A DNA stretch of 64,000 nucleotides, from NCBI GenBank assembly GCA_015832175.1, contig WJXW01000003.1, forward strand, positions 372,001 to 436,000, written 5' to 3'. The notes beneath the pieces are model-generated. The model made no database searches. It was not told where the DNA came from and saw nothing but the letters and a program-made list of their open reading frames with translations. Numbering within the stretch: position 1 is the stretch's first letter; each line of letters opens with the position of its first letter. Positions 11,042 through 24,689 of this stretch are shown here, in pieces. Source of the stretch: Paraphaeosphaeria minitans. Its lineage: Eukaryota > Ascomycota > Dothideomycetes > Pleosporales > Didymosphaeriaceae. The position numbers were made by a program, and so were the translations under genes.

Positions 11042-12385
11042 TCAACGTCTCCGCGAGAGAGCTGCGCGGGCGGCTGTCGATCGCCGCTCGGGCTTGGGCT
11101 CCTCCTCGCTCTCCGAGACTTCCTCGCCGTCCACCTCCTCCTCGTCAGGCTCCGACATGTCTTCGCCCGAGTCGTCGTCCGTTTCTTCAGCTTCGTCATC
11201 GAGGAGGTCCTCTGAATCTTCGCTACCCTCTTCGGAGAGCTCGTCGACCTCCATGGTGGTGGGCATGCCTTCAACCGAGCTCTCGTCACCTTCGTCAAGG
11301 TCGCGCCGTGAGCGCTTGCGCGACTCTTCCATCGCAACGTCGGAGCCGTCGGCTTCGTCTTCATCCGAGGACGGGTCTTCTTCGCCCTCGACGTATATCA
11401 CGGCCTCGTCCATGTCGTCCTTGGCGGCCTTTTCCTGGTTTCTTCTCCGGAGCTCTAGTTGTGTTTGGAGCATATCTAGTCTGCCTTTGAGAGACAGCAG
11501 CGGCTGCAGACCGGTCGATCGCTGGGTGAGGACCTTGGTCAAGGTCGCTGTCTGCTTGATCAAATTCGACTGGGTGGCTAGGTAGCCACCGTGTGTTGCA
11601 AGAGACCACTGCACCCATACCATCAGCATGCCAGGACGTCCAGGCCTCTTGTGTAACCGCTCCGCAAGCTTTTGTAGGAGAGCACCGACGAGCGGGGAAG
11701 GCAGGCGCTCGATGGTTGCGTATATGGTGTCGACATCGTTCACGCGCAAACAGGAGTCGAGAAGCTCTTGGTCGTTGGTCCGCAGAGCTTGTGACAGCAC
11801 CGTGCTCAACGAGGTAGCGGAGGGCGCAGCCAACGGGCGGCGAATGGAGGCAGTCGCGAGCTCGCGGGCATCGGCGTTGGCGTCGACAAAGGCAGATTCG
11901 ACATGCACGACGCGGGACTCGCGCAGAGGCGCAGTCTCTGGTTCTTGGGCCTTGAGACGCTCGCCGAACGACAGCTCTTCAGGCTCGGCGGTGCCATGTT
12001 CGACGGGTCGCTCTGCGCCGTTCAGGACAGTGACGGCGGGGGCGGCTTCGTCGTCGTCGCCGTCGTTGTCATTGTCGTCGTCGCTGTCTTCTTCGGCACT
12101 ACTGATGTCGATGACCTCTGGGGCTGCATCGTCCATGTCGACGTCACCGTGCCCGGCAAAACCGCCGCTCACGACGGCGGTGGCTTCGTCGAGCCTGTTT
12201 TTCCGGTCGTTTCGCACGCCATTGGCGTTGGCAGCGACGGCGGGCTTGCGGTTCGGGGTGCCGTCGAGCAGCGACTTGAGAGGGGCAGACTGGGACAGCT
12301 TAGGCTTCTTGGTGGGCGGCGCAGCGCGGGCGGCTTTTGGGGTGGAGCTGGGCGCGCGGGCACGCGAGGACAATGGAGCGGGCAT
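11042..12385 (-). CDS. UTP5: Utp12-domain small-subunit processome protein (UTP5-like)
   Basis: Predicted nucleolar component of the small-subunit processome, needed for pre-18S rRNA maturation. I chose the ATG at 12385 (MPAPLSSRARAPSS), giving 447 residues; the frame continues upstream to 12565 but only through Pro/Ser-rich leader. Order: Ala/Pro/Lys-rich N-terminus, an acidic stretch with VIDISSAEEDSDDD, then the Utp12 domain at about residues 190-310 (LSTVLSQALRTNDQELLDSCL, IERLPSPLVGALLQKLAERL, VQWSLATHGGYLA, SLKGRLDMLQTQLELR). The C-terminus is very acidic and Ser-rich and ends in a basic cluster. Yeast Utp5 also has an N-terminal WD propeller, which I do not see here. The specific name is therefore an inference from the Utp12 domain; it could be another Utp12/Dip2-family member. 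Confidence 0.72.
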   Translation of the reverse strand: MPAPLSSRARAPSSTPKAARAAPPTKKPKLSQSAPLKSLLDGTPNRKPAVAANANGVRNDRKNRLDEATAVVSGGFAGHGDVDMDDAAPEVIDISSAEEDSDDDNDNDGDDDEAAPAVTVLNGAERPVEHGTAEPEELSFGERLKAQEPETAPLRESRVVHVESAFVDANADARELATASIRRPLAAPSATSLSTVLSQALRTNDQELLDSCLRVNDVDTIYATIERLPSPLVGALLQKLAERLHKRPGRPGMLMVWVQWSLATHGGYLATQSNLIKQTATLTKVLTQRSTGLQPLLSLKGRLDMLQTQLELRRRNQEKAAKDDMDEAVIYVEGEEDPSSDEDEADGSDVAMEESRKRSRRDLDEGDESSVEGMPTTMEVDELSEEGSEDSEDLLDDEAEETDDDSGEDMSEPDEEEVDGEEVSESEEEPKPERRSTAARAALSRRR

Positions 12386-13691
12386 GCTCGGGGCGGGGTG
12401 GCAGCCTGGCCGTAAGGATGAGGGTGAGGGTGAGGGTGAGGGAGAGGGTGAGAGTGAGGATGACGGCGACCGTGTGGATGGGGTGGTCGCAAGCAAGGCC
12501 CGAGGCAGGCTGCAAAATCTCAAGCAGCGCAGAATATTTCGCAGCACGGGCCACGGCACTAACACGGTCGCGCCTGCTGTTGACAGGGATCCGGGGCGCG
12601 CCTTCAGTCGCGTCGCAGTGGCTTTGTAGTTCCTAGGTAGGGCGGGCGTTCCAACTGCACGAGACTGTGGGCGGTGCTATGCTGCACCCGCACGACGCAA
12701 CCGTCCTCACTGACACTGAGCACTGAGCACCAAGCACCGAGCAGCGAGCAGACGCGCCGTGGTGCAGACGTGCAGCCGCCGGCGGGTGGACAGCAGAGGC
12801 GATGCAAGGTGCGGGCACGTGACGGGTGGCTCCTGCTAGTGTCGCATTTTCAGGGGCGTCTGGCTTGGCCAAGAATCGGCGTGTCGGAGAGAATAAATGG
12901 AAGTCGCATCCCACACGTCTTTCAACTTCGCAAGACCTTTTCCCGACCCGCTCCCTAACGCCGCTTTTTCCGACCCGCTCCCTAACGCCTAACGCCCACC
13001 CACCTGCCTGCCCGCCCGCCTGCTCCGAATCGTCCGCCTCCACCCGCGACTGCGACCCCTCTCATTCGACAACCACAACCGCAACCACACCCACACCCAC
13101 ACCCACACCCACACCCACACCGACCACCACATCCACCCACAACCACCCCGCCTACGCCTACGCCTCTCGCTCGACGGCCCTATCCTGCCCTGCTCTCTTC
13201 ACTGCCCGCCGTCCTCCGCCATTGTCCACATCCGTGCGCACCGCCGCCGCGACATCCTTTGTTGGACAGTTGTTGGCGTTGCGCTGCACCAACGTCGGGC
13301 TCACATGCACTGCTGAGCCGCATCACAACAACGCGTCGCGCATCGCCATAGCCCCGTGACCCATCGCCGCCGCTGCGAGCCCGAGGCGCCGTCAAGGTCC
13401 AAACGTACGTCACGTGTCCTGCTTCCGTTTCAGCCTCCGCCGCCTATATAGCTCGCGCGCCCCTCTCCGCTTGTTCGCAAACAAACCCCGCTGCCTAGCC
13501 GCCTCTCACCTTCACCGCCCCGCCACTCGCTTGCCCTTTGCTCATCCACCTATAGCTGCACGTCTGGGACTCGTGCACCCATCCATTGCGCAAATCTTTC
13601 CATCGCTCCAACCGACGCCCACCCATTGCGCAAATCTTTCCATCGCCCCAACCGACGCCCACCCATCTGCGCGTCATCCGTCTATGGCCTT
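12386..13691. promoter_or_regulatory. Divergent intergenic region between Utp12-domain gene and BDF1-like gene
   Basis: About 1.3 kb between head-to-head genes, so it holds both promoters and leaders. It contains a GGTGAG-type hexamer tract (about 12415-12460), a duplicated element ending CCGACCCGCTCCCTAACGCC (about 12938-12988), a CCACAC tract (13085-13120) and a strong C/T bias towards the + gene, as in many fungal promoters. TATATA occurs at about 13444. No protein gene is supported. Confidence 0.5.
13583..13662 (+). repeat. 40-bp tandem duplication in the BDF1-like leader
   Basis: Two adjacent 40-bp copies (13583-13622 and 13623-13662) starting CCATTGCGCAAATC and differing at one position (T/C at 13607 versus 13647). 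They lie just upstream of the chosen start codon and create alternative upstream ATG-less frames. Confidence 0.93.
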
Positions 13692-16390
13692 ATGGGAGTA
13701 ATGACATCGCCTGCCTTCAACGAAGCCCCTCTGGACGCGAAAGTGACGGCGGATCCTTTGGCAGACGCCATGGCGGTGGACACCGAGACCAACGGGTATG
13801 TGCCTGTTCTCTTACTTCGCATACTGAGTCTTCCTTCACCTTACTTGCACATGCTAATGCCATCACCAGCATCCATGCTGTATCCCTCGACACGCACAAG
13901 GATTCCAACCTCAACGGCAACGGCGAGCACCTCCCCTCTGCAGACGATGCGCCCGCGCTGGATCCTACCACAAACGTGTCTAGTGGAATCGACGGCATTG
14001 CTCCATTTTTGCCCGATAATCAACCGGACAATACCTCTTTGTTTGGAGATCAGGAAATGCCATCGGTCACGGATGCCCTCGAGCCTCCAACCTCGGACGT
14101 CCGCGATGAAGCTGGCCTAGAAACTGCGCAAGCTCAGCCGTCCGGCGCGAGCACGCCCAAGGTGCGCGAAACCCAACTACCTGAATCAGAAGAGTCTCTT
14201 GGTGGGCCTGTGCAATCGACCGATTCACAGCCAGATCAGGAACCAGACTCGACCGCCGCTTCGGCCGATTCGACCGGTGCTCCCACGAAGCCCTTGAATG
14301 ACTTGAAGATTGAGACTCAGCAGCCGACGACCCAATCTTTGGCGTCGCCTGCTGGGCTCGATCGGGAGATGGAAGATGCGCCAACGTCAGGCAAAGTTCG
14401 ACCTCGTGAGGAGGATGCAGATATGGAGGATGCGCCCGATGCGAAACGCACAAAGACTCAGGACGAAGGCAGTGAATCCGCTGCATTCAAAGTGCCCCAT
14501 CTGCCTGCGCATTCCGAGCAGCCGAATGGTGCAGCGCCGGCAGTACCTGCTGCTGCACAGGCGACACCCACGCCTCCTCCAGGACAAGAGTCTTCTTCGG
14601 TCCAACAAGCGGTGCCCTATAAGACATGGCCGTCAGCTTCAATGACCGAAGCCCAGAAGAAGTTTTTGCTCGAGCGCATTCGCAACACCAAGAAGATCAA
14701 GGTCTCAAACGCTTTCAAGGTGCCCGTGGATCATGAGGCTTTGAACATCCCCACCTATCCCAGTATCGTGACGAGGCCGATGGATCTGGGAACAATGGAA
14801 CACAAACTGAAGACGAGCGCGTACACATATGTGGCAGATTTCATGACAGATTTGGATCAGATTGTGACAAACAGCGAGCTTTTCAACTCGACCTCTCACC
14901 CCGTCACGCATGACGCCTATAACATGCGCGCTTACTTCTTGAAAGGTACAGATAGGCTCCCCAAGGATGGCGACGAGGCAGCAAAGCCTTCGAAGCCGGC
15001 GAAGAAGCCCACGGTTTCTACGGCCTCCAAGGCGCGACGTGAGTCGAGGGTCGGTCCACCTGCCAAGTCACCGCCAGCTTCGACGCCCACTACTGCCTCG
15101 ACCCCTGCCTCCGCTTGGCCTTTGAATGCCGATGGTTTGCCCATGATTCGGAGGGATTCCTCTAGCGCAAACGATCGTCCCAAACGCGAGATCCATAGGC
15201 CTCCCTCCAAGGATCTTCCGTACTCGGCTGCGAAACCTCGAAAGAAGAAGTACCAGCTGGAACTCAAGTTCTGCGAGAATGTCCTGTCCGAGTTGCTCAA
15301 GCCCAAGTATGCCAAGTTCTCCTGGCCCTTTATGACTCCTGTAGACCCCGTCGCCCTGAACATTCCCTCGTACTTGAAGATCATCAAGAAGCCCATGGAC
15401 TTTGGGACCGTCAAGAAGAATCTGGACGCGGGTGTCTACCAGAGTGCCAAGGACTTTTACAATGACGCCCAGCTTGTCTTTCTCAACTGCTTCAAGTTCA
15501 ATCCGGAAACGGATGAGGTGAACAAGATGGGCAAGCAGTTGAACGAGGTCTTCAACAGCTTGTGGAGTGAAAAGGCCGATTGGCTTGCGCAGAATGCGCC
15601 CGATGCCGAACCCCAATCTGCTGGTTCAGGCTATTCGGATGACGAGGATGACGAGGAAGAGGATCCTGCACAGGCTCAGTTCCTCGCCATCCAGAAGCAG
15701 ATTGCAGCTCTCAACGAGACTGCTCAACAGCTCCTGCAGCAGCAGCAGCGCAAGGGTACGTCGCCCAAGGCTCCTGGCAAGAAGAAGTCGAAGACGGCAC
15801 AGCCCAAGACCAAGGCAGGCCCACTCAAGGTGCCTCCACCTGCGAAGCCGATCAAGTCCAAGCCCAAAAAGGCTGCCGCTCCTCTGTCTTTTGCTCAAAA
15901 ACAAGAGATATCCGAGGGCATCAGCACACTTGGCGACGCCGATATGAGACGCGCCGTCCAGATCATTCGGAATGGCTGCCCCCACCTGGCCAACACCAAC
16001 GACGATGAAATGGAGCTCGATATGGACGAGATCAATGACGATACGTTGCGTGAATTGTTCGCCTTCATCAAGAGGGTTCGAGGGCCCAAGGGGGTAGCGG
16101 CAGAGGACGATGACTACGAAATGCCACGTCCTGCGGCACCTTCGCGTCAGAATACGGCTCGCCCGAAGAAGAACAAGCCCATGGGCAAGTCGGAGCAGGA
16201 GGACAGCCTCCGCAGGATCCAAGAGAAGATGCAGTCGTTCAGCGGAGCGGTGTCGGGATCCAGCCAATCGCCACCTGGTAAGTCGTCAGCAGCGTTAGAA
16301 ACTGGACTCGAGTCTCACGTGTCTCTAGCCAACCAGCAGTCGAGCGAAAGCGAAGACGAGGACAGCGCATCCGAGAGTGAGGAAGAGTAG
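13692..16390 (+). CDS. BDF1: BET-family double-bromodomain protein (Bdf1-like)
   Basis: Chromatin reader that binds acetylated histone tails and recruits transcription machinery in the nucleus. Exons 13692-13795, 13870-16277 and 16329-16390 join in frame to 857 residues. The first intron (GTATGT...CACCAG) is needed to link MTSPAFNEAPLDAK to the rest; the second (51 nt) is a multiple of three without stops. Bromodomain 1 is at about residues 285-395 (FKVPVDHEALNIPTYPSIV, PMDLGTMEHKL, LFNSTSHPVTHDAYN). Bromodomain 2 is at about 494-608 (WPFMTPVDPVALNIPSYLK, PMDFGTVKKNL, NCFKFNPETDEVNKMG). The NET domain is at about 705-775 (LSFAQKQEISEGI, ELDMDEINDDTLRELFAFIK). The tail is acidic and Ser-rich. 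The layout matches fungal Bdf1. The start could equally be the Met three codons on. Confidence 0.93.
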
Positions 16391-17651
16391 CGTCGCTGCT
16401 CCTGCTCGCACTCTTTCTGGGTTTTCTCCTTCACCCGTGATTAGCTTCCACCTCTTGTGTGCACTTTGGCGGGTCCCTGCGTAGCTTTGGGATGCGATAC
16501 GAAACCTAACGACCCTGGACGACCAGCCACACATTGCTTCTGTTGGCCGGCGCCTGTGAATTGATTGACGCTACGGGCGAGAACCTGATCGGATCGTCAG
16601 TCTGCGCTCTATGAATGCGAGGGTGGGCGCTTGACTCTTGACCACGGTGCGCCACAAACTTCACGCATCCCCCATCCCCACCCCCTTTCCATCAAACACC
16701 GCATCCCTTGTACACTATTCCCGGTGTCCGAAAAAAATGTGCATAGATTAACCGACCGGCAACGGGGCAACGATTTGACGAGATTTCTGAACCTCCTCTA
16801 GCTTCTGGATTGGTGAAGCGGCTGGCCGGAGGCGAGGCGGCTGCGACTGATTGAAGGGAAACTTTGAGCGGGTCGGCATTTTAGTGTATGATAGCTGTTT
16901 GGCCGGGTCTAGCCGTCAGACCGCAATAGCATATGACTCCGGCATCCTGTGCGAGTGTCGTGTGCCTGTGATGTGTGCCGTTCGTTGCCCTTTACTGGCT
17001 CTTTTCGCGGATGGCTGAACTGGGGTAGAGACCGAATGACCATGTTGGCCGCGGGTGAATTTGGGTCGCGAGCAAGGGGGCTGAATTTTGCCGCAGGAGT
17101 CCTTTTGAGACGTTAGCCATTATGAAAAATGAAATAAAGGAGGGCTGCGGCCAAAATACTGGTATCGTGGTGTGCGCAGACCGAGTCCTCGGAAATGGCT
17201 TCCTGAGCAGGAGGAATGCGATGGCGCAGCGGGAGATTTGTAAAGATGATTAGAGTGCGCTTTGGAGTCGAAATATTCCGTGTGCGGGAAGAGGCGTCTC
17301 GTGCGGGCCAGTCGACAAGTGTGAAGAAGAGGGTTTAAGGAGGTTTCTGCGAGGGCAGACGCAGAGCGCGGAGTCAAGGGTCGTCACTTGATGAGAGGCC
17401 GCCGCCGCAAGTGGGTTTCCCCCCATGACCATGTGCCCAACCAACCACTGGCCGCTTGAGCGGGTCCGTGCGCCGTGCCTGCAGAGCTCGCGGGCTGGCC
17501 CAGCTTCGAGCTTCGCGAAAAACAGCTCCACGCGCCGCTCTTCGTCCACGCCGCACGAACGCTGAATCCGTCCCATATACCAATCCGATTGCATACCTCC
17601 CTTCTCCTCGAGTACCATAGAAAGGCCGCCCATTCGAGATCCATAGCCGCC
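16391..17651. other. Intergenic between convergent-free + genes
   Basis: 3' flank of the BDF1-like gene and 5' flank of RVB1. Minus-strand frames here (for example 17250-18095) run antisense into RVB1 and are shadows. No repeat or RNA gene recognised. Confidence 0.45.
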
Positions 17652-19262
<1,611 letters not shown>

Positions 19263-20193
19263 CGGGCTGAGCAAGGAGTGAGCGGGAGGGTGGGGGGCGA
19301 CGTGAGGAAGGAGAGCAGCAAGGTGCGTGTACTTGTAAAACGGACGGCGTTTCTTGAGCCGGGCCAAGTCTTGGTCCCGGTGGGATTAGCATTCATGGGG
19401 TTTCTGGGCTGGCGGTCAAGAAGAAGATGAAGAAGAATCTCCACGTGGACAGCCGGATAGCGTGCCTTCTTCCCAGTCGTCGAGCCTGTGCAATGCCTCG
19501 AGAAGGACGGAACATGAGAAAAAGACGGAACATGTGACCGGACCACGGAGACAGCATCCTGCTGTAACGATCGAGTATGTACTTTCCTGGTCAGACTCAA
19601 GATGAATGAAGCTAGAGTGTCAATCGAGTTGATCAAGTTGTGGAGCGTGCCCGACGGAGCCGCCATCGTCCGTAGCAGCCTCAGTGACATCGGCGTCGAC
19701 AGTTTGGAATATCAGAGCCGTTGTTTTTCTCGGGGCATGGCTACTTGCAATGGCATTTCGATTGACATGATCCTTGTGTTATACGACTACTAGACCACTC
19801 GGGGAGGCGTGTGTGCATGCGACCTTCAGGCATCCACGGATCTGATACCTATCTACAGGTGGATCCTGGGTCATTCATTCGCGGCGGTCGCCGAAACCCT
19901 GCGCCAACTTTCTACCATGGCGATAAGGGCAAATCGCCTCTACATGATTGGGCGGATCGTGTGCCGATGTGAGGAAGCTAGGCTGCGTAGCGCTTAGCTC
20001 GCCGTGGGTATGCCGCGGTCTACGATGGTCTCTATGGCTAGACTACCCAGTCTACCTACTGCGGGCAGCTTATGGTCGTTGCGGTCCCACCCCGCGTCCT
20101 TTCGTCCCATGCCTCCTTGAACTTTTCGTCTTGTGTATTTTTCCTTCTAGAGTCTGTTTTCGGCTGCGTCTTCGACATTGGTACCCCGGAATA
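19263..20193. promoter_or_regulatory. Intergenic, 3' flank of RVB1 and promoter of xanthine dehydrogenase
   Basis: About 930 bp. Short frames only. I cannot point to a specific purine-utilisation or GATA-factor site with confidence. Confidence 0.4.
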
Positions 20194-23100
20194 ATGGCTC
20201 CCGGATTGGTATCGCCGCAGCCCGCCGTGTCCAACACCGCGGTGCGCTCGCTGGAGGAGGTTACCGCGAGCTATGACGATACACTGCGGTTCTACCTCAA
20301 CGGCACAAAGGTCGTACTGGACACGGCGGACCCGGAGGTCACGCTGCTGGAGTACCTGCGCGGCATTGGCCTGACGGGGACGAAGTTGGGCTGTGCGGAG
20401 GGCGGGTGTGGTGCTTGTACCGTGGTATGTTGTATTTGCCACTTCTGCTTATCCTTTCCGATGGACTTGAGTTGTACGACAGCCAGCTGACCGGATCACA
20501 GGTGGTATCCCAGTACAATCCCACAACAAAAAAGATCTACCACGCCTCCGTCAATGCGTGCCTCGCGCCGCTCGTCAGTGTGGATGGCAAACATGTAATC
20601 ACCGTAGAAGGCATCGGGAATGTCAAGCGGCCACATCCCGCGCAAGAAAGGATAGCAAAAGGGAATGGCAGCCAGTGCGGCTTCTGCACGCCAGGTATCG
20701 TGATGAGCTTGTACGCTCTCCTCCGCAATAACGAGGCGCCCTCCGAACACGAGGTCGAGGAAGCCTTCGACGGCAATCTCTGCCGCTGCACAGGGTACAG
20801 ACCCATCCTCGATGCCGCGCAGAGCTTCAGCATCCAGACTGGGTGTGGAAAGGCAAAAGCCAACGGCGGGGGCGGCTGCTGCATGGAGAAGAACGGTGGC
20901 GGGGGCGGAGGGTGCTGCAAGAGCGGCGCAGACGACGACGCACAGCCGATCAAGAGTTTCACGCCCCCGGGATTCATAGAGTACAAGCCCGACACGGAAC
21001 TCATCTTCCCGCCGCAACTGCGGAAGCACGAGTACAAGGCGTTGGCGTTTGGAAATAAGAGGAAGAAGTGGTACAGACCGGTCACGGTTGAGCAGCTGCT
21101 CGAAATCAAGAGCGCATATCCGTCTGCCAAGATCATAGGAGGGAGTACCGAAACGCAGATTGAAGTCAAGTTCAAAGCACAGAACTACAGCGCGTCCGTC
21201 TTCGTCGGGGACATTGCTGAGCTTCGACAATTCTCTTTCCACGATGGCTATCTTGAGATTGGCGGCAATGTGGTCCTTACGGATCTGGAGGATATCTGCA
21301 GGAAGGCGCTTGAGCACTACGGCGAGGCGAAGGGCCAGCCTTTTGCGGCCATCTTGAAGCAGATACGATACTTTGCTGGACGGCAAATTAGGAACGTGGG
21401 AACGCCGGCGGGAAACCTGGCTACGGCCAGTCCGATTTCTGACCTTAACCCTGTGTTTGTGGCAAGCAATGCCACGCTGGTTGCCAAGACGCTGAAGGAG
21501 ACGACGGAAATCCCAATGTCCACGTTCTTCAAGGGTTACCGGTCAACAGCCCTTCCCCCGGATGGCATCATCGCGAGCTTGAAGATTCCGGTCGCTAAAG
21601 AAAAGGGCGAGTTCATGCGCGCATACAAGCAGGCCAAGCGGAAGGACGACGATATTGCTATTGTGAATGCTGCACTGCGGTTGTCGCTGGGCGACGATGA
21701 GGTTGTGCAGAGCGTGGATTTGGTGTACGGCGGCATGGCGCCCACCACCATCCCTGCGAAGAAGGCTATGGAATTCCTCCAGGGAAAAAAGTTCACAGAT
21801 TTGGCGACGCTGGAAGGCGTCATGGGAGCTCTCGAGGAAGACTTCGACTTACGCTTCGGTGTCCCTGGCGGCATGGCCACGTATAGGAAGACCCTTGCGC
21901 TAGGCTTCTTCTACAAATTCTACCACGAAGTCCTTGCCGAACTACACGCAGAAGCCACCGAGGTCGATACCCAAGCCGTTGGCGAGATCGAGCGCGATAT
22001 TAGTTCCGGAGAGAAAGACCACAAGGCCGCTGAAGCGTACGAGCAGAAGATTCTCGGCACGGAGAAACCACACGTGGCTGCGATGAAGCAGTGCACAGGC
22101 GAGGCTCAATATACTGACGACATTCCCGTGCAGAAGAACGAGCTGTATGGCTGTCTTGTCCTTTCGACGAGGGCGCACGCTAAGCTGCTCAACGTCGACC
22201 CGGAACACGCGCTTGATCTCCCCGGCGTGGCTGCTTGGGTGGACCATACCGACGTCGCTACACCGGAGGCGAATTGGTGGGGTGCACCAGCGTGCGATGA
22301 AACGTTCTTCGCCATCGACGAGGTCTTCACAGCCGGCCAGCCCATCGGTATGATTCTTGCCGACACGGCGAAGCATGCGGAACAGGCGGCTCGCGCTGTG
22401 AGGATCGAGTATGAGGATCTTCCGGCCATCTTCACGATAGAGGAGGCGATTGAGAAGGAGAGCTTTTTCAATCACTTCCGGCACATCCAGAAGGGAGATA
22501 CCGAGAAAGCCTTTGCCGAGGCGGACCACATCTTCACTGGTGTTGCGCGCATGGGTGGACAGGAGCACTTTTACCTGGAAACCAATGCCTGCGTCGCCGT
22601 GCCCAAGCCCGAAGATGGCGAGATGGAGATCTTCAGCAGCACGCAGAACCCTGCTGAGACTCAGGCCTATGTCGCGCAAGTGTGCGGAGTTGAAGCTAAC
22701 AAAATCGTCACTCGTGTTAAGCGCATGGGTGGTGGCTTCGGTGGCAAGGAAACTCGCTCTGTCCAGCTTGCTGGCATCGTAGCATGCGCTGCCAACAAGA
22801 CACGGAGACCAGTTCGATGCATGCTCAACCGTGATGAGGACATTCTGACCTCGGGACAACGCCACCCTTTCCTCGGACGATGGAAGGTTGCTGTCAACAA
22901 AGACGGCAAGATTCAAGCGCTTGATGCTGACGTCGTTTGCAACGGCGGCTGGAGTCAGGACTTGTCCGGAGCTGTTGTCGAGCGATCCCTTTCCCACATC
23001 GACAACTGCTACTCCATTCCCAACATACACGTCCGTGGACGTGTAGCTAAGACCAACACAGTTTCCAATACCGCCTTCCGAGGCTTCGGTGGACCCCAGG

Positions 23101-24470
23101 GCATGTTCATCGCAGAATCGTACATGGAAGAGATCGCCGACCAGCTACAAATCCCCGTCGAAAAGCTACGAGAGATCAACTTCTACTCCCCAGAAACAAA
23201 CATGGTCACGCACTTCAACCAGGAAATCAAGGATTGGTATGTCCCGCTCATGTACAAACAAGTTCAAGAATCCATGGACTACGCCAACCGCCGCACCGCC
23301 ATCGAAGAATACAATAAAACACACAAGTGGAACAAGCGGGGCCTCGCCCTCATCCCCACAAAATTCGGCATCTCTTTCACCGCTCTCTTCCTCAACCAAG
23401 CCGGCGCCCTCGTGCACATCTACCACGACGGCTCCATCCTCGTCGCGCACGGCGGCACAGAGATGGGCCAAGGCCTGCACACCAAGATGACCATGATCGC
23501 AGCGGAAGCCCTCGGCGTGCCCCTCTCCTCAGTCTTCATCTCCGAAACCGCAACCAACACCGTCGCAAACTCCTCCTCCACCGCGGCTTCCGCCTCCTCC
23601 GACCTCAACGGCTACGCCATCTTCAACGCCTGCCAGCAGCTCAACGAGCGCCTCGCCCCCATCCGCGCGCGCCTTGGCCCGGATGCTTCCATGAAGCAAA
23701 TCGCGCACGCCGCTTACTTTGACCGCATCAACCTCTCCGCGCAGGGCTTCTACAAGACGCCCGACATCGGGTACGTCTGGGGCGAAAACACGGGCCAGAT
23801 GTTCTTCTACTTCACGCAGGGCGTTGCCGCCGCCGAAGTCGAAATCGACACGCTGACGGGCGACTGGACGTGCCGGCGCGCCGACATCAAGATGGACGTC
23901 GGCCGGAGTATCAATCCCGCGATCGACTACGGGCAGATTGAGGGCGCGTTCGTGCAGGGGCAGGGACTCTTCACTACCGAGGAGAGTCTGTGGATGAGGA
24001 GCTCTGGGGGCATCTTCACAAAGGGTCCTGGCGCGTACAAGATTCCTGGGTTCCGGGACATACCTCAGGTTTTCAACGTCAGTCTGCTCAAAGATGTCAG
24101 CTGGGAGAATTTGAGGACGATTCAGAGGAGCAGGGGTGTTGGTGAGTAGCTCCTTTTTTTTTCTCATTTTCTTTTCTTTCTCCTTTTTTTGGCTGGGTGT
24201 CGTGATGGGCGGGCCTTAGTATCTATACCGTATAGTCGCTGACATGTGCTTGGTGCAGGCGAACCACCCCTCTTCATGGGCAGCGCCGTCTTCTTCGCCA
24301 TCCGCGACGCGCTCAAGGCTGCGCGCGCTCAGTTTGGCGAGACGAGCTTGCTCAGCTTGCAGAGCCCGGCGACGCCGGAGCGCATCCGCATTTCTTGCGC
24401 CGACCCGATTGTGAAGCGTGCTTGGGTGGAGCCCAGGGAGGGCGAGAAGAGCTTCTTTGTTAGTATTTAG
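20194..24470 (+). CDS. hxA: Xanthine dehydrogenase / purine hydroxylase
   Basis: Molybdo-flavoenzyme oxidising hypoxanthine and xanthine to urate for purine use as nitrogen source. Exons 20194-20424, 20502-24141 and 24259-24470 join in frame to 1360 residues, close to the usual ~1350. The N-terminal 2Fe-2S domain has Cys67, Cys72 and Cys75 ([10 protein letters not shown]); the second cluster has QCGFCTPG and CRCTGYR. The FAD domain has IIGGSTETQ and [20 protein letters not shown]. The molybdopterin domain has [19 protein letters not shown] and [11 protein letters not shown], with GVGEPPLF completed only after the last splice. The residues equivalent to bovine Glu802, Arg880 and Glu1261 are therefore all present, which favours xanthine dehydrogenase over aldehyde oxidase. 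A Gly/Cys-rich insert (about residues 200-225) separates the Fe-S and FAD domains. The gene symbol follows Aspergillus usage. Confidence 0.95.
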
Positions 24471-24689
24471 GGACTGGAATGGAAGGGGGTATGGTTGGGT
24501 TGGATGGGTTGGGGCTAGGTGTCCATGTGGCGTGGCTTGCATGAAGAATTGGATTTGATAAGAGCTGATATTGCTCTGTGAAACAATCGCTAAGGGGGGT
24601 CTACGAAGCCGGTAGGGAAAGTCTTCGAGACACGCATCGTAGATATAGGGTATAACAAGGAATACAGTATCCGACCACTTAACCGACTG
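24471..24689. other. Short convergent intergenic spacer
   Basis: 3' flank of xanthine dehydrogenase facing the 3' end of the damaged minus-strand gene. Nothing recognised. Confidence 0.4.

Noticed and set aside
11628..12629. 333-residue Ser-rich plus-strand ORF
   Set aside because: Antisense of the Utp12-domain gene; composition and lack of motifs fit a shadow frame.
21942..23030. 362-residue minus-strand ORF inside xanthine dehydrogenase
   Set aside because: Wholly antisense to a strongly conserved molybdopterin domain; no independent motif.
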